Shown here in pieces: positions 55,001 through 61,249 of a stretch of DNA of 64,000 nt. The notes beneath the pieces were generated by a model. The model was not told the origin of the DNA and did not search any database. It saw nothing but the letters and a program-made list of their open reading frames with translations. Source of the stretch: Lucinisca nassula (taxonomy: Eukaryota > Mollusca > Bivalvia > Lucinida > Lucinidae); NCBI GenBank assembly GCA_963580285.1, contig OY757020.1, positions 99,947,497 to 100,011,496 of the forward strand, given 5' to 3'. Position numbers and translations under genes: made by a program. Positions within the stretch are counted from its first letter, which is position 1, and each line of letters opens with the position of its first letter.

Positions 55001-58000
55001 GTGTGTGGGTCGGATTCAGCTCTGCGTGGAAGCATCATGCAGCCCATATATTTCTTCAAGCCCTGATGGGCGGGGGCTGATTGAACAATGGTGGAAAAAT
55101 CTGCCAGGTGTACCCAATCCCCTTAACCCATTTAGTACCAGAAACCCCAAAACGGGTACCCTGGCAAACAGTGCAGGCTCAGATCAGACGCTGCAGAATG
55201 CGGCGTTTGACCAGGCCCTACACTGTTTGCAAAAAGTTCAGCCATTTTCCTAATCAATTTTGAAGAAAACACAACCTGACACCCCTAAATTTTGAAATGG
55301 AATCATGCTACTGTATATATAAGGAGGAAGATTCCATTTGGCACAAAAAGGGTTAATAATCATTGTTCTTGCATAAATACCTATGCGCATGGCTGTTTGA
55401 AGCCGTGCTCAAACAGCAAAAACCGTGTTCAAATCATGGAATTCGCGTGCTGTTTGAACATGGATTTTGAGCTTTTGATATCACAAGACGGGCCTTGCTT
55501 TGTTTACGTTACGTTGAGAGACGTAACGTTATCGCCCTGAACGTAGCGTTTTAGGGTTCTTTGATGATGTCAGATGGCTACTGCATGACAAAGTCATTGT
55601 AAACAACATTCTGAACTGGTCGCCATTGTGGGTTGTCTGTCGCATTTGAAGAGTTTACATGGAATTTATATGGAGCTTTTGGGCATTTTCGTCAAAATTT
55701 GCTGTCGGAATCGTAAGTTATGCAAGAACAGCGATCATCCATGGTTATTTCATTGCATTAACATTTGCCGGATCCCTCTGAAGATATTTGAACATTCGGC
55801 CTGGCGGCCTCATGTTCAAACAGCTTCCTCGGGACCCGGAGAATGTTAATGCATGAAAAACCATGGTTGATCCCTATATTACCCCTCCTTATCTGGAGCT
55901 AGGGGTGGAGTATGAGACTCTTACATGGGTGCGAGGGGTGGATAGGAAAAGTGGTCCTGAGGGTCACAGTCTGACATCACAAGGCTTGTCAAGGGATGCT
56001 GGACTGTGATCATAATCCCCAGGGATGGATTTCTCTGTTTAACCTTCACACCCATAATACTTCCCTTTTTCTTTCATTCCTTTCATTTGTACGTGGGCTT
56101 TGATAATGCAGTGCCTTCGAATGGTGATATCTGCAATATTGTGATGGCATTACTGTTGTCAGTATGTTCTGGATCTTTACTGTTTGTAAAGGTAGTGGTT
56201 GTCATGGTCAGTGGGATTCGGGTTAAGGACTGTTTCTACTTCAATATGCATATATTGCAAAATCTTGGTCTCTTAATTGGTATCAAAACATACCGTAATG
56301 ATCCTAACCCTTATCTTGCTGAATATTCATTTAAGCCACACCCATTTCTGTCTATCAACCAATCAAATTACTTGATGTAATTTACTGCTACAAATTCATA
56401 AACTGAAGGCGAAACAGTGTAGATCCTGATCAGATGGCTTCTTCAGAAGCCATCTGATCTGGATCTACACTGTTTGCAAAGATAGGGGTTGTCGTGAACA
56501 GCAAGATAAGGGTTAAGTATTGGGACAGGCAGGCCTAAGCAAACAGTGCAGACACACTGTTTGCCATTCCCTCTACAACTTTTGGACTCCTTGCTGGATG
56601 GTGAAACAAATTTGTTAAAAATTTAGGAGAATTACAGCAAGTCCTAAAGGCATCTGATTTTTTTGGATTTTCAGGGTACTTCTTGAAAAAGGACATGTAT
56701 TGGTGTATTGGTGTGGGCAAAAGCCCTAATTATGGTAGTTTCTCTCAAAAATATGAAGAAGTTTATCTCCATTTCTACCAGTATTTTCTTCTTTGGAATA
56801 TCACGTGAACAAGTCCATGAAATGAACACCCCCTTAAACCCCACTTTATATAGAGAAAACTGGAGTTTAGGGGGGTAAACATTATTTTTCTTATTTCTGC
56901 TCCAAAACATAGGTTGTGGGAACTCGTAAGAACCGCCTCAATGAGGCGGTTCTAACGAGCACCCACAACCTATGTTTGCAGTATAAATAAGAAAAATATC
57001 ACGGATTTTCACCAGAAAAGTAGCCATTTTGGAGATATGAAAAATGCACTATGTCGCACGGGTGAGTTATCGTAATGTTCAGTGGAATAGACAACACTAT
57101 TAAGGTTATGCTGAGCTATTACTAATTATTAATTGACAATCCTGTATTGATCGGAGGTCATCCATATTAACATCAGGTCAACCAATATTAACCTGAGGTA
57201 AAGTGATATTAGGAGAGGTCAAGAATAAAAAAAATAATGTTTTTTTTTTAATTGTGTCAATTAATAATATGATGTTACTGATCAAGTAATTTCATAATGA
57301 CCCAGGTCTACTCGAGGCCAATACAGCAGACCTCGGACCTGTAACTCATCCAAAATGAAATTACTTGATTAATAATATCATATTATGAAAATACTCCTAT
57401 TCAAATATATTGATTTTTGTTTGTTTGATTTGAGGTTTAACGTCCCCGTCAACACTGTAAAGATCATTTTGGAGACGTTGCTTCCAATTTTGTGGGACTT
57501 TTACCCGACATTGAGATGAAATGACATCTCAAGCCCTTTCGCCCAATAAAACCAATAGGGTATATTAGCATGGACTGAAAATTATATCACCATAAAATGG
57601 AAATCTCTGATATTTTTCATATTTCTGCTCAAAAGAAATAATAAAAATAATGTTGACCCCTGTAAACCCCAGTTTCACTATATAAGTGGGGTTTAAAGGG
57701 GAACAAAATTGCAAATGCGTGTTTTTCCCAATGCCGTTTCCCTTCTTGGATCAGTGGAAAGGGGTAAATGGCCGTAGAAAATATTTCACCTCCAGTAACT
57801 ATGTTGAGTTATGGTCATATTTGTATATAATCCACATTTTTATCAATCTTTAACCCTTGTCCTGCTGAATATTCATATATGCCACACCCACTACCGATTA
57901 TCAACCAATCAGATTACTTGATGCAAATTATTACAACAAGAAGCCATCTGATCTGGATCTACATTGTTTCAAAGAAAAGGCATATCCGGGTTCAGCAGGA

Positions 58001-58228
58001 CAAGGGTTAAACCTGTGTTACATCCAAAACTGTGCTAATGAATAGTTACAAATGGGGGAGGCAACTGGGGCAGGGTCACATCTCATTTACCCTTTTCTAA
58101 TAGCAATGTCGTTTCTTCAGGCAGGAGCTGCAGAGGCAGACCCAGGTGAGCATTCTGTCGTGGGGCTCGAGGCAAGCTGCCTACCAGGGTTCCAATAATT
58201 CTTAGCTCCTCTCTCAGGTATCTTGCAT
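36858..58228 (-). CDS. TSEN34: tRNA-splicing endonuclease subunit Sen34 (spliced gene, 5 exons seen, first exon missing)
   Basis: Exons at 58228-58091, 53188-53094, 50489-50270, 40455-40294 and 37045-36858 join in phase (803 coding bases, about 267 residues); human TSEN34 has 310. Family role: catalytic subunit of the nuclear TSEN complex (TSEN2/15/34/54) that cuts the 3' splice site of intron-containing pre-tRNAs. Seen: the N-terminal domain GTLVGSLPRAPRQNAHLGLPL and LLPEE; a charged linker; and the nuclease domain SGSKFGGDFLVYPGDPSRFHSFYIAL...GRLGSNVKKTVLL ending in LCFTSLQW. The catalytic triad is Tyr in FLVYPGD, His in RFHSF and Lys in NVKKT. The start codon and about 15-20 residues lie in an exon not recognised above 58228, possibly beyond the window. 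The gene converges with the Emi gene. Confidence 0.93.
37550..39190. mobile_element. Degenerate tandem-core element, about 150-bp units, split by a SINE
   Basis: Units carry gttcaa.g.ccataactccaaaag, catgatgctttacatttgtg and gaagtttcatgaaaatatct; about eight can be traced (near 37550, 37900, 38045, 38205, 38550, 38700, 38865 and 39010). It ends with gatagacggatggatggaca and gaggcgattctaacg. A SINE interrupts it at 38237-38536. Confidence 0.7.
38237..38536 (+). mobile_element. SINE with 10-bp target duplication AAGTGGGTTA
   Basis: AAGTGGGTTA occurs at 38227-38236 and 38537-38546, tightly flanking the 300-bp SINE. The insertion is into one unit of the surrounding tandem element, so it is younger than that element. 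Confidence 0.9.
39820..40119 (-). mobile_element. SINE with 12-bp target duplication CAGCTCAATTCA
   Basis: CAGCTCAATTCA flanks it at 39808-39819 and 40120-40131. The reverse-orientation body ends with caaatcaaacaaacaaa. It lies 163 bp from the TSEN34 nuclease exon. Confidence 0.92.
40294..40455 (-). CDS. TSEN34: TSEN34 exon (start of nuclease domain, catalytic Tyr)
   Basis: The acceptor is ccatttttcag and the donor is TATCCAG/gtactg. Its 162 bases encode SATWTYPDTESEKLRYKVF, KELWEQGYYLSSGSKFGGDF and LVYP. The R-Y-x-V-F-x-x-L-W-x-x-G-x-x-L-S-x-G-x-K-F-G-G-D-F-L-V-Y-P signature is diagnostic for Sen34, with the Tyr being the first catalytic residue. Confidence 0.95.
40540..40745. mobile_element. 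Hairpin MITE, GAATTTGCTCCTCAGGAGCAAATTC centre
   Basis: The stem is ctcttaaaggaaagaatttg/caaattctttactttaagag. A second copy is at 54595-54780 with the same flanks (tttctataggctcagtccca-like and attgcctcccctgaa). Confidence 0.75.
40790..40975 (+). mobile_element. SINE fragment, second family
   Basis: It contains ctgacaactgcccttctcga and gatcgatcttcacaaaag, matching the interior of the SINE at 25640-25945. Confidence 0.55.
41030..42340 (+). mobile_element. Tandem-core element with an exact 191-bp period
   Basis: TGCGGTAACA lies at 41241, 41432, 41623, 41814, 42005 (as TGGGGTAACA) and 42196: five consecutive spacings of exactly 191. The head is atagccccgctatagccctg. The tail is acagacagacagacagacgg, aattccggacaag (twice), then aatatagcccccactttttc and agcgctataac. 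Units differ by only a few substitutions. Confidence 0.92.
43020..43320. mobile_element. GCAAACAGTG hairpin element split by a CAGGGCCTGA element
   Basis: The hairpin left arm and stem (gcaaacagtgtggaccctga ... agtctgatcaggttccacact) are cut off from cacacagtttg. The 189-bp insertion at 43096-43284 has inverted ends CAGGGCCTGA and TCAGGCCCTG, with CACAC repeated on both sides. Confidence 0.7.
43331..43522 (-). CDS. Small unrecognised ORF, 63 residues, in a TSEN34 intron
   Basis: The ORF starts MARCSKYESKMGERTMQGIA and ends KIDTAEFVESK-stop. I do not recognise a family. It has ordinary, non-repetitive composition, acidic and Asn-rich in its second half, with a plausible helix (GRLLDLDNIIEQR). 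It matches none of the repeat families in the window. Just upstream on the same strand are GC-richer sequence, a TGACGTCA-type site (about 43645) and several short copies of a GTATGATAAAG-like motif. It could be a nested small gene, a gene fragment, or an old transposon remnant. An in-frame upstream ATG at 43597 would extend it by a low-complexity stretch. Confidence 0.35.
   Translation of the reverse strand: MARCSKYESKMGERTMQGIAGRLLDLDNIIEQRNSSDSVNNGNMNAVTNDVGKIDTAEFVESK
45686..46030 (+). mobile_element. Short element with GTGAAGTTTCAC core and duplicated GCCACTATCGTGTGGC tail hairpin
   Basis: The tail gacggacggacagacaccgg ... aataccccgccactatcgtg/tggcgggg is present twice in tandem (45895-45962 and 45966-46030). 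It lies inside the 166-bp array and looks like a separate one-unit tandem-core element. Confidence 0.65.
48351..49980. repeat. Higher-order repeat: alternating A/B 166-bp units, about 332-bp dimer
   Basis: The B-type unit (gg...aaggctataatttgaac, cttagta..ggtcc.ccaggta, atattaaagac) recurs at 48351, 48681, 49013, 49346 and 49679, with spacings of 330, 332, 333 and 333. It alternates with the A-type unit (agggct.taatttgaa, ggtccactagatgaag). Confidence 0.8.
50270..50489 (-). CDS. TSEN34: TSEN34 exon (charged linker)
   Basis: The acceptor is catttttcag and the donor is CACTTAG/gtacaa. Its 220 bases encode VELFRRDRKEELKRNLPIII, a Lys/Glu-rich helix (KKAKWRKMLEERQKR), an acidic stretch (EAEFEKEIEFDVD) and PIPPIKPEQALVQIHL. 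The family linker is poorly conserved but usually charged, and ends with a hydrophobic L-V-Q-x motif before the nuclease domain. The end of the 6.4-kb tandem-core element is only 50 bp beyond the donor. Confidence 0.9.
50697..50992 (+). mobile_element. SINE, GGGCGGGGGCC family
   Basis: The full-length body runs from gtttgcttgattttaggttt to gatgggcaggggcc. It lies in the TSEN34 intron just upstream of the linker exon. Confidence 0.8.
51060..51330. mobile_element. Hairpin MITE, relative of the GGCGGTTC family
   Basis: It contains aaaccccacctaatagagag, tttcttatttctgct, ataaccacctcaatgaggca/gatctaac and caccacatcacatgggtgtg. Its ends differ from the CATTACGC type. Confidence 0.6.
51630..51745. 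repeat. Palindrome GAACTGTTCAAAAGTGGTTTC
   Basis: gaccatctttggaactgttc/aaaagtggt pairs with accacttttgaacagtccc/aaaggtggtc. Confidence 0.7.
51900..52100. repeat. Palindrome with ATTAATCAAATAATTTCGTATTGG arms
   Basis: Arms tattaatcaaataatttcgt and acgaaattacttgattaatg, inner arms cctcggtc/gaggacctgt, and a GC-rich centre gaggccgaaggccgaggcc. A degenerate relative is at 57240-57375. Confidence 0.75.
52345..52560 (+). repeat. Repeat shared in inverted orientation with 31655-31915
   Basis: Blocks cttgcacaccagacaaggaa, ttttaccctgggatagaaat and cgataaatgcactggttg are shared. It ends near aaaatggcggacgtcggtaa. Confidence 0.65.
52624..52752. repeat. Near-perfect long palindrome, about 60-bp arms
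   Basis: The arms are atatgggtgtgaggggtgga and tccacccctcacacccatat, continuing through aatgaaaaatccgtccc and ctgtccggcatcac. The centre is ctcggcaagcctcg. An eroded copy lies at 55918-56066. Confidence 0.9.
52809..53021. mobile_element. TTAA hairpin element, type B, intact
   Basis: TTAACCCTTCTCTTGCTGAA ... gcaagacaagggttaa, with stem agatggcttcttcagaagcc/atct. It lies 72 bp from the TSEN34 exon at 53094-53188. Confidence 0.85.
53094..53188 (-). CDS. TSEN34: TSEN34 exon (linker start)
   Basis: The acceptor is taattaattcag and the donor is GAACAG/gtttgg. Its 95 bases encode IIKLLEEETIVPEEEYV followed by TEFKKQRETSYEEQ, and joined to the previous exon it reads LLLEKG-IIKLLEE. The EFKKQRExSxxEQ segment corresponds to the family's SFKRQQEESFQEQ-like segment after the N-terminal domain. 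The phases match on both sides. Confidence 0.9.
53235..53461 (-). mobile_element. TTAA hairpin element, type A
   Basis: TTAACCCATTTTGTACCAGA ... gatactaatgggttaa. The core stem is gacgctgcaaaatgcggcgtc. Confidence 0.85.
53505..53820. mobile_element. TTGTTCAAAGC hairpin MITE, plus a partial second copy
   Basis: The first copy runs to about 53706 (tctttgaacaactggatcca). A half copy follows (ttcacaactaatgatgtagt ... gttgaaaaaatattagcagc). Confidence 0.6.
53829..54111. mobile_element. Hairpin MITE, GGCGGTTC family, complete
   Basis: catcacgaaaacacgcctat ... ataggcgtgtttgcgtaatg, with centre gaaccgcctcgatgaggcggttc. Confidence 0.88.
54286..54576 (-). mobile_element. SINE, GGGCGGGGGCC family
   Basis: The reverse-orientation body runs from gcccccacccatcggggctt to caaatcaaacaaacaaacc. 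Confidence 0.82.
54595..54780. mobile_element. Hairpin MITE, GAATTTGCTCCTCAGGAGCAAATTC centre, second copy
   Basis: The stem is ctcttaaaggaaagaatttg/caaattctttcctttaagag, with flanks as in 40540-40745. Confidence 0.75.
54808..55079 (+). mobile_element. SINE, GGGCGGGGGCC family
   Basis: The body starts at ttaacttccccgtcaacact (head truncated) and ends gatgggcgggggctg. There is a small internal deletion around the caccgc...tgcctgggca segment. Confidence 0.8.
55123..55356 (-). mobile_element. TTAA hairpin element, type A
   Basis: TTAACCCATTTAGTACCAGA ... gcacaaaaagggttaa, with core gcaaacagtgcaggctcaga ... cactgtttgc. Confidence 0.85.
55729..55876. repeat. Palindrome with GATCATCCATGGTTATTTCATTGC-like arms
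   Basis: gatcatccatggttatttca/gcattaacatt pairs with aatgttaatgcatgaaaaac/catggttgatc. The inner part is tgaacattcggcctggcggc/ctcatgttca. Confidence 0.75.
55918..56066. repeat. Eroded copy of the 52624-52752 palindrome
   Basis: The edges acatgggtgcgaggggtgga and accttcacacccataata, plus agtctgacatcaca and gggatgctggactgtga, keep the order of the intact copy. Confidence 0.65.
56304..56516. mobile_element. TTAA hairpin element, type B
   Basis: ctaacccttatcttgctgaa ... gcaagataagggttaa. The stem is agatggcttcttcagaagcc/atctgatctgg. Confidence 0.83.
56810..57080. mobile_element. Hairpin MITE, GGCGGTTC relative with CGCACGGGTG end
   Basis: It contains aacacccccttaaaccccac, a centre gaaccgcctcaatgaggcggttc, and atgcactatgtcgcacgggt. 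It is the same subtype as 58660-58935 and 63320-63470. Confidence 0.7.
57115..57375. repeat. Relative of the 51900-52100 palindrome
   Basis: aattgtgtcaattaataata, gatcaagtaatttcataatg and catccaaaatgaaattactt/gattaat share order with the other copy. The inner stem is eroded. Confidence 0.6.
57417..57577 (+). mobile_element. SINE, GGGCGGGGGCC family, 3' half missing
   Basis: It starts ttgtttgtttgatttgaggt and stops after gtatattagcatggac. Confidence 0.75.
57850..58010. mobile_element. TTAA hairpin element, type B, left stem deleted
   Basis: TTAACCCTTGTCCTGCTGAA ... ggacaagggttaa. Only gaagccatctgatctggatc then tacattgttt remains of the stem. Confidence 0.75.
58091..58228 (-). CDS. TSEN34: TSEN34 exon (N-terminal domain)
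   Basis: On the - strand the acceptor is ttttctgtag and the donor is AAAAGG/gtaaatgaga. It encodes ARYLREELRIIGTLVGSL and PRQNAHLGLPLQLLPEE, which align with the N-terminal TSEN34 block R-Q-N-x-x-L-G-L-P-L-x-L-x-P-E-E. It begins in phase 1, so a preceding exon supplies one base of the first codon. It is 138 bases long. Confidence 0.92.
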
Positions 58229-58299
58229 CTACAGAAAAAATAGCAAATAACCCACTTTTTATCATATGAGGTCGCGTCGGAGAGTGTATAACGCCATGT

Positions 58300-58620
58300 A
58301 ATAAATTCGATAATCCACTAGTGGATTAAATATGCAAATTAGTTGGATACGTCCCGTAACGTTACACATACGACGTCCTAAACGACGTTGCGTTTACTTA
58401 TGGCGGAATATTGACATTTTTGTAAAATAAACGTGATTAAAAAGCGTTTTAAATGTCATATGATAAATAGAATCTTGCATTCGTGTTCATTTATTATTGA
58501 ATTTATTAAACTCGTTGAGGAAAAGGGATAAAATGCTCGGCAAAGCCTCGCATTTTATCCCTTTACCTCAACTCGTTTAATAAATTCAATAATACATGAG
58601 CACTCATATAAGATCCTCTA
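58300..58620 (+). repeat. Palindrome family, TTGAATTTATTAAACTCG arms with CCACTAGTGGA edge
   Basis: Arms attattgaatttattaaact / gtttaataaattcaataata enclose aaagggataaaatgctcggc/aaagcctcgcattttatccc. It is preceded by GATAAATAGAATCTTGCATTCG and, further left, tccactagtggatt, cgtaacgttac and gacgtcc. It is an inverted copy of 34090-34480. Confidence 0.82.
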
Positions 58621-58659
58621 TGAAATGAATGAATTTGCATTACATTACAATAACACCCA

Positions 58660-58935
58660 TTCGACATAGTACATTTTTTCCCCTCTCCAAAATGGCTACT
58701 TTTCTGATGAAAATACCAAGTTTTTTCATACGAGATGTATAGTGCAAACATAGGTTGTGGGTGCTCATTAGGACCGCCTCACTGAGGCAGTTTTAATGAG
58801 TACCCACCACCCATGTCTTGCAGTTCTAACAAGTACCCACAACCTATGTCTTGGAGTAGAAATAAGACAGATACCCGGTAATGTATACCCCCTTAAACAC
58901 CAATTTTCTCTATATCAAGTAGGGTTTAGCAGGTG
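58660..58935 (-). mobile_element. Hairpin MITE, GGCGGTTC relative, with an extra duplicated segment
   Basis: It starts caataacacccattcgacat. The centre aggaccgcctcactgaggca/gttttaatgagtacccacca is followed by a repeated gttctaacaagtacccacaa. Confidence 0.6.
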
Positions 58936-58940
58936 TTCAT

Positions 58941-59161
58941 TTAACCTTTACCCTGCTGTAGGCGACAAGCCCTATCTTTGCAAACAGTGTAGATCCAGAT
59001 CAGATGGCTTCTGAAGAAGCCATCTGATCAGGATCTACACAGTTTTACATTCAGTTTATGAATAATTTATTATGTAGAAATAAGCTGCATCAAGTAATCT
59101 GATTGGTTCAAAGTCAGAAAAGAGTGTGGCTTAATTGAATATTCAGCAGGTTAAAGGTTAA
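58941..59161. mobile_element. TTAA hairpin element, type B
   Basis: TTAACCTTTACCCTGCTGTA ... attcagcaggttaaaggttaa, with stem cagatggcttctgaagaagc/catctgatcagg. Confidence 0.82.
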
Positions 59162-59388
59162 CAGACTTGTTCATCTGATGAATATAACAGGAGTCTATTT
59201 TGTAATATTTCACATTATCAGAAATTTCATAGCAACAGACAAGGTGGCAATTTGGAGATATCTGAAGGATATTTTCCTTATTTGTTCATATGCAAGTAAA
59301 CCTTTATTGTGGGTATTCTTTGAATCACCTTACAGAGGCCGTTCAATGGTTCAAATGAATGGCCAAGGCAGTGCAAAAGAATATGCGG

Positions 59389-59705
59389 GCCTGCATCCAT
59401 CCGGTCCGTGAGAAATAGATTGGGCTGCATGATGCTTCCATGCATAGCTGAAACTGACTGAACATGTAAACCACTTAGAAGGTCTGTAAAGGACATAGAA
59501 GGTCTAAGCCTGCCCAGACAAAGGTCGTGCAGGTCTGACAGTCCATGCATATAAACCCTATTGGTTTGTTAGGGCCGTAGGGCTTGAGATGACATTTCGT
59601 CTTAATGTCTGGTAGATGTCCAACAAAACTGGAAGAAACGTATCCAAAATGACCCAAATAGTGTTGACGGGAACATAAAACCTCAATTCAAACAAAACAA
59701 AATGA
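59389..59705 (-). mobile_element. SINE, GGGCGGGGGCC family, diverged
   Basis: The reverse-orientation body runs from gggcctgcatccatccggtc to ctcaattcaaacaaaacaaa. Confidence 0.7.
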
Positions 59706-59800
59706 ATACCCACATTATATGAATACTCATTGGGGTTCAACACAATTCATATGAATACCCAAAACATACGTTTTTATGGAAAATTATCAAAAATCATCCA

Positions 59801-60029
59801 TTAACCCTTTTTGTACCCAATGGAATCTTCCTCTTTATGTATAGCAGGAGTCCACTTCAAAATTTAGAGGTGTCAGGTTGTGTCGTCTTCAAAATTTAGT
59901 TCAAAAATGGCTGAACTTTTAGCAAACAGTGGAGGCTCTGATCAGACGCCACATCCTCCGGCATCTGATCTGGGCCTCCACTGTTTGCCAGGGCACCCGT
60001 TTTGGGGTTTCTGGTACTAAATGGGTTAA
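59801..60029 (+). mobile_element. TTAA hairpin element, type A
   Basis: TTAACCCTTTTTGTACCCAA ... ctggtactaaatgggttaa, with core gcaaacagtggaggctctga ... cactgtttgcc. Confidence 0.87.
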
Positions 60030-60059
60030 ATTGTTCACCAAATACCCACGTTATCTGTT

Positions 60060-60215
60060 TCTAATAACGTCATGTATTATTTTCGATAATCCACTAGTGG
60101 ATTAAATATGCAAATTAGCTAGATACGTCCCGTAACGTTACATGTACGACGTCCTTAACGACGTCGCGTTTACTAATGGAGGAATATTGACAAAGCCTCG
60201 CATTTTATCCCTTTT
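60060..60215 (+). repeat. Left part of the CCACTAGTGGA palindrome family
   Basis: It matches the outer part of 58300-58450 (cgataatccactagtggatt, cccgtaacgttac) and then jumps to caaagcctcgcattttatcc, so most of the palindrome has been deleted. Confidence 0.75.
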
Positions 60216-60654
60216 CCTCAACTTTTCCTCTATATATGGAGAATTGACAAAAATTATCCCATAATTACCATCAAATACCCCCCTAATCTGTTTCTATGAA
60301 TGTTGGGAATTTGGAGACAAACAAAGGATTCCTTGTTTCTGCATAAAAACTGATGTTGTGGGTATTCATTTGAATTGACTAAGGCCGCCTCTGAATGCCA
60401 TTCAAATGAATACCCACCAAATGTGTTTCCATGAATTAACTTCAAAAATGGCTGAACTTTTTGCAAATAGTGAAGGCCCTGATCAGATTCAGTGGATCTA
60501 CACTTTCTCGTCTTTCTTTCTTTCTACTGATACTGCGTCGGTCACATTTGACCGTTACCGCAGGTGTACATTACATTCACTCCAGGTTTTGCAGGATGAA
60601 AGCCTACACAGTAATCAATAATCATGTAATTACGATAGGATTCTTTAACCTGCA

Positions 60655-60790
60655 AGACTCTCCCTGCACAGGGGGCCTCCAGTTAACGTTCCGATCTGAA
60701 GGACGGTGCACTTTATGACATTCACCCGCAAACCCGGGATCTCTAGCATCAGAGGCAAGTGCACTAACCACTGAGCTATCACGCTACCCT
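60655..60790 (-). mobile_element. tRNA-derived SINE fragment
   Basis: The reverse strand reads agggtagcgtgatagctcag then tggttagtgcacttgcctct and gatcccgggtttgcggg: A-box-like TAGCTCAGTGG and B-box-like GGGTTTGCGGGT, in tRNA order and spacing. It is not a functional tRNA because no cloverleaf 3' half is present. Confidence 0.6.
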
Positions 60791-60879
60791 GTTTGCAAAG
60801 ACAAATGTTGTTCTGTTCAGCAGGATAAAGGTTAAACATTATATCATATGAAAAATTAGCATCTGAACATGTCATTCAA

Positions 60880-61220
60880 TATAATCAAGAGTGTGTGTGT
60901 GTGTGTGTGAATTCAGGTTTAACGTCGCTTTCAACAATTTTTTAGTCATATCACGAAGGTGTCTGGTTGCGACAGGGAGCTCAATGCTCACTTTTATAGT
61001 GCTGCCTCACTGAAGTATCATGTCCCAGGCACATTACATGATACCACACCCAGTCACAATATCCTGACACTGGGTCGACCAATCCTAGCTCTACCCTGTA
61101 AATCTGAGTGCCAAGCGAGGAGCAGCTAGTACCATTTTTAACGACTTTGGTATGTCGCGGCCCGGGATCCAACCCGTGACCTCCCGTTCCCCTGAGCGGA
61201 CACTCTACCAACAGGTCCAT
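60880..61220 (-). mobile_element. tRNA-derived SINE, full length, with (TG)n tail
   Basis: The reverse strand starts atggacctgttggtagagtg (A box), continues gtcacgggttggatcccggg (B box), and ends with ttgaaagcgacgttaaacct, gaattc and a CA/TG microsatellite (60892-60908). RNA polymerase III promoter boxes are visible. Confidence 0.75.
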
Positions 61221-61249
61221 GTAATAAACAGCCTTGAGAACCCCATTTT

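Noticed and set aside
60655..61220. Possible tRNA genes on the - strand
   Set aside because: A- and B-box-like sequences exist, but no full cloverleaf or acceptor stem closes, and the sequence continues into SINE bodies.
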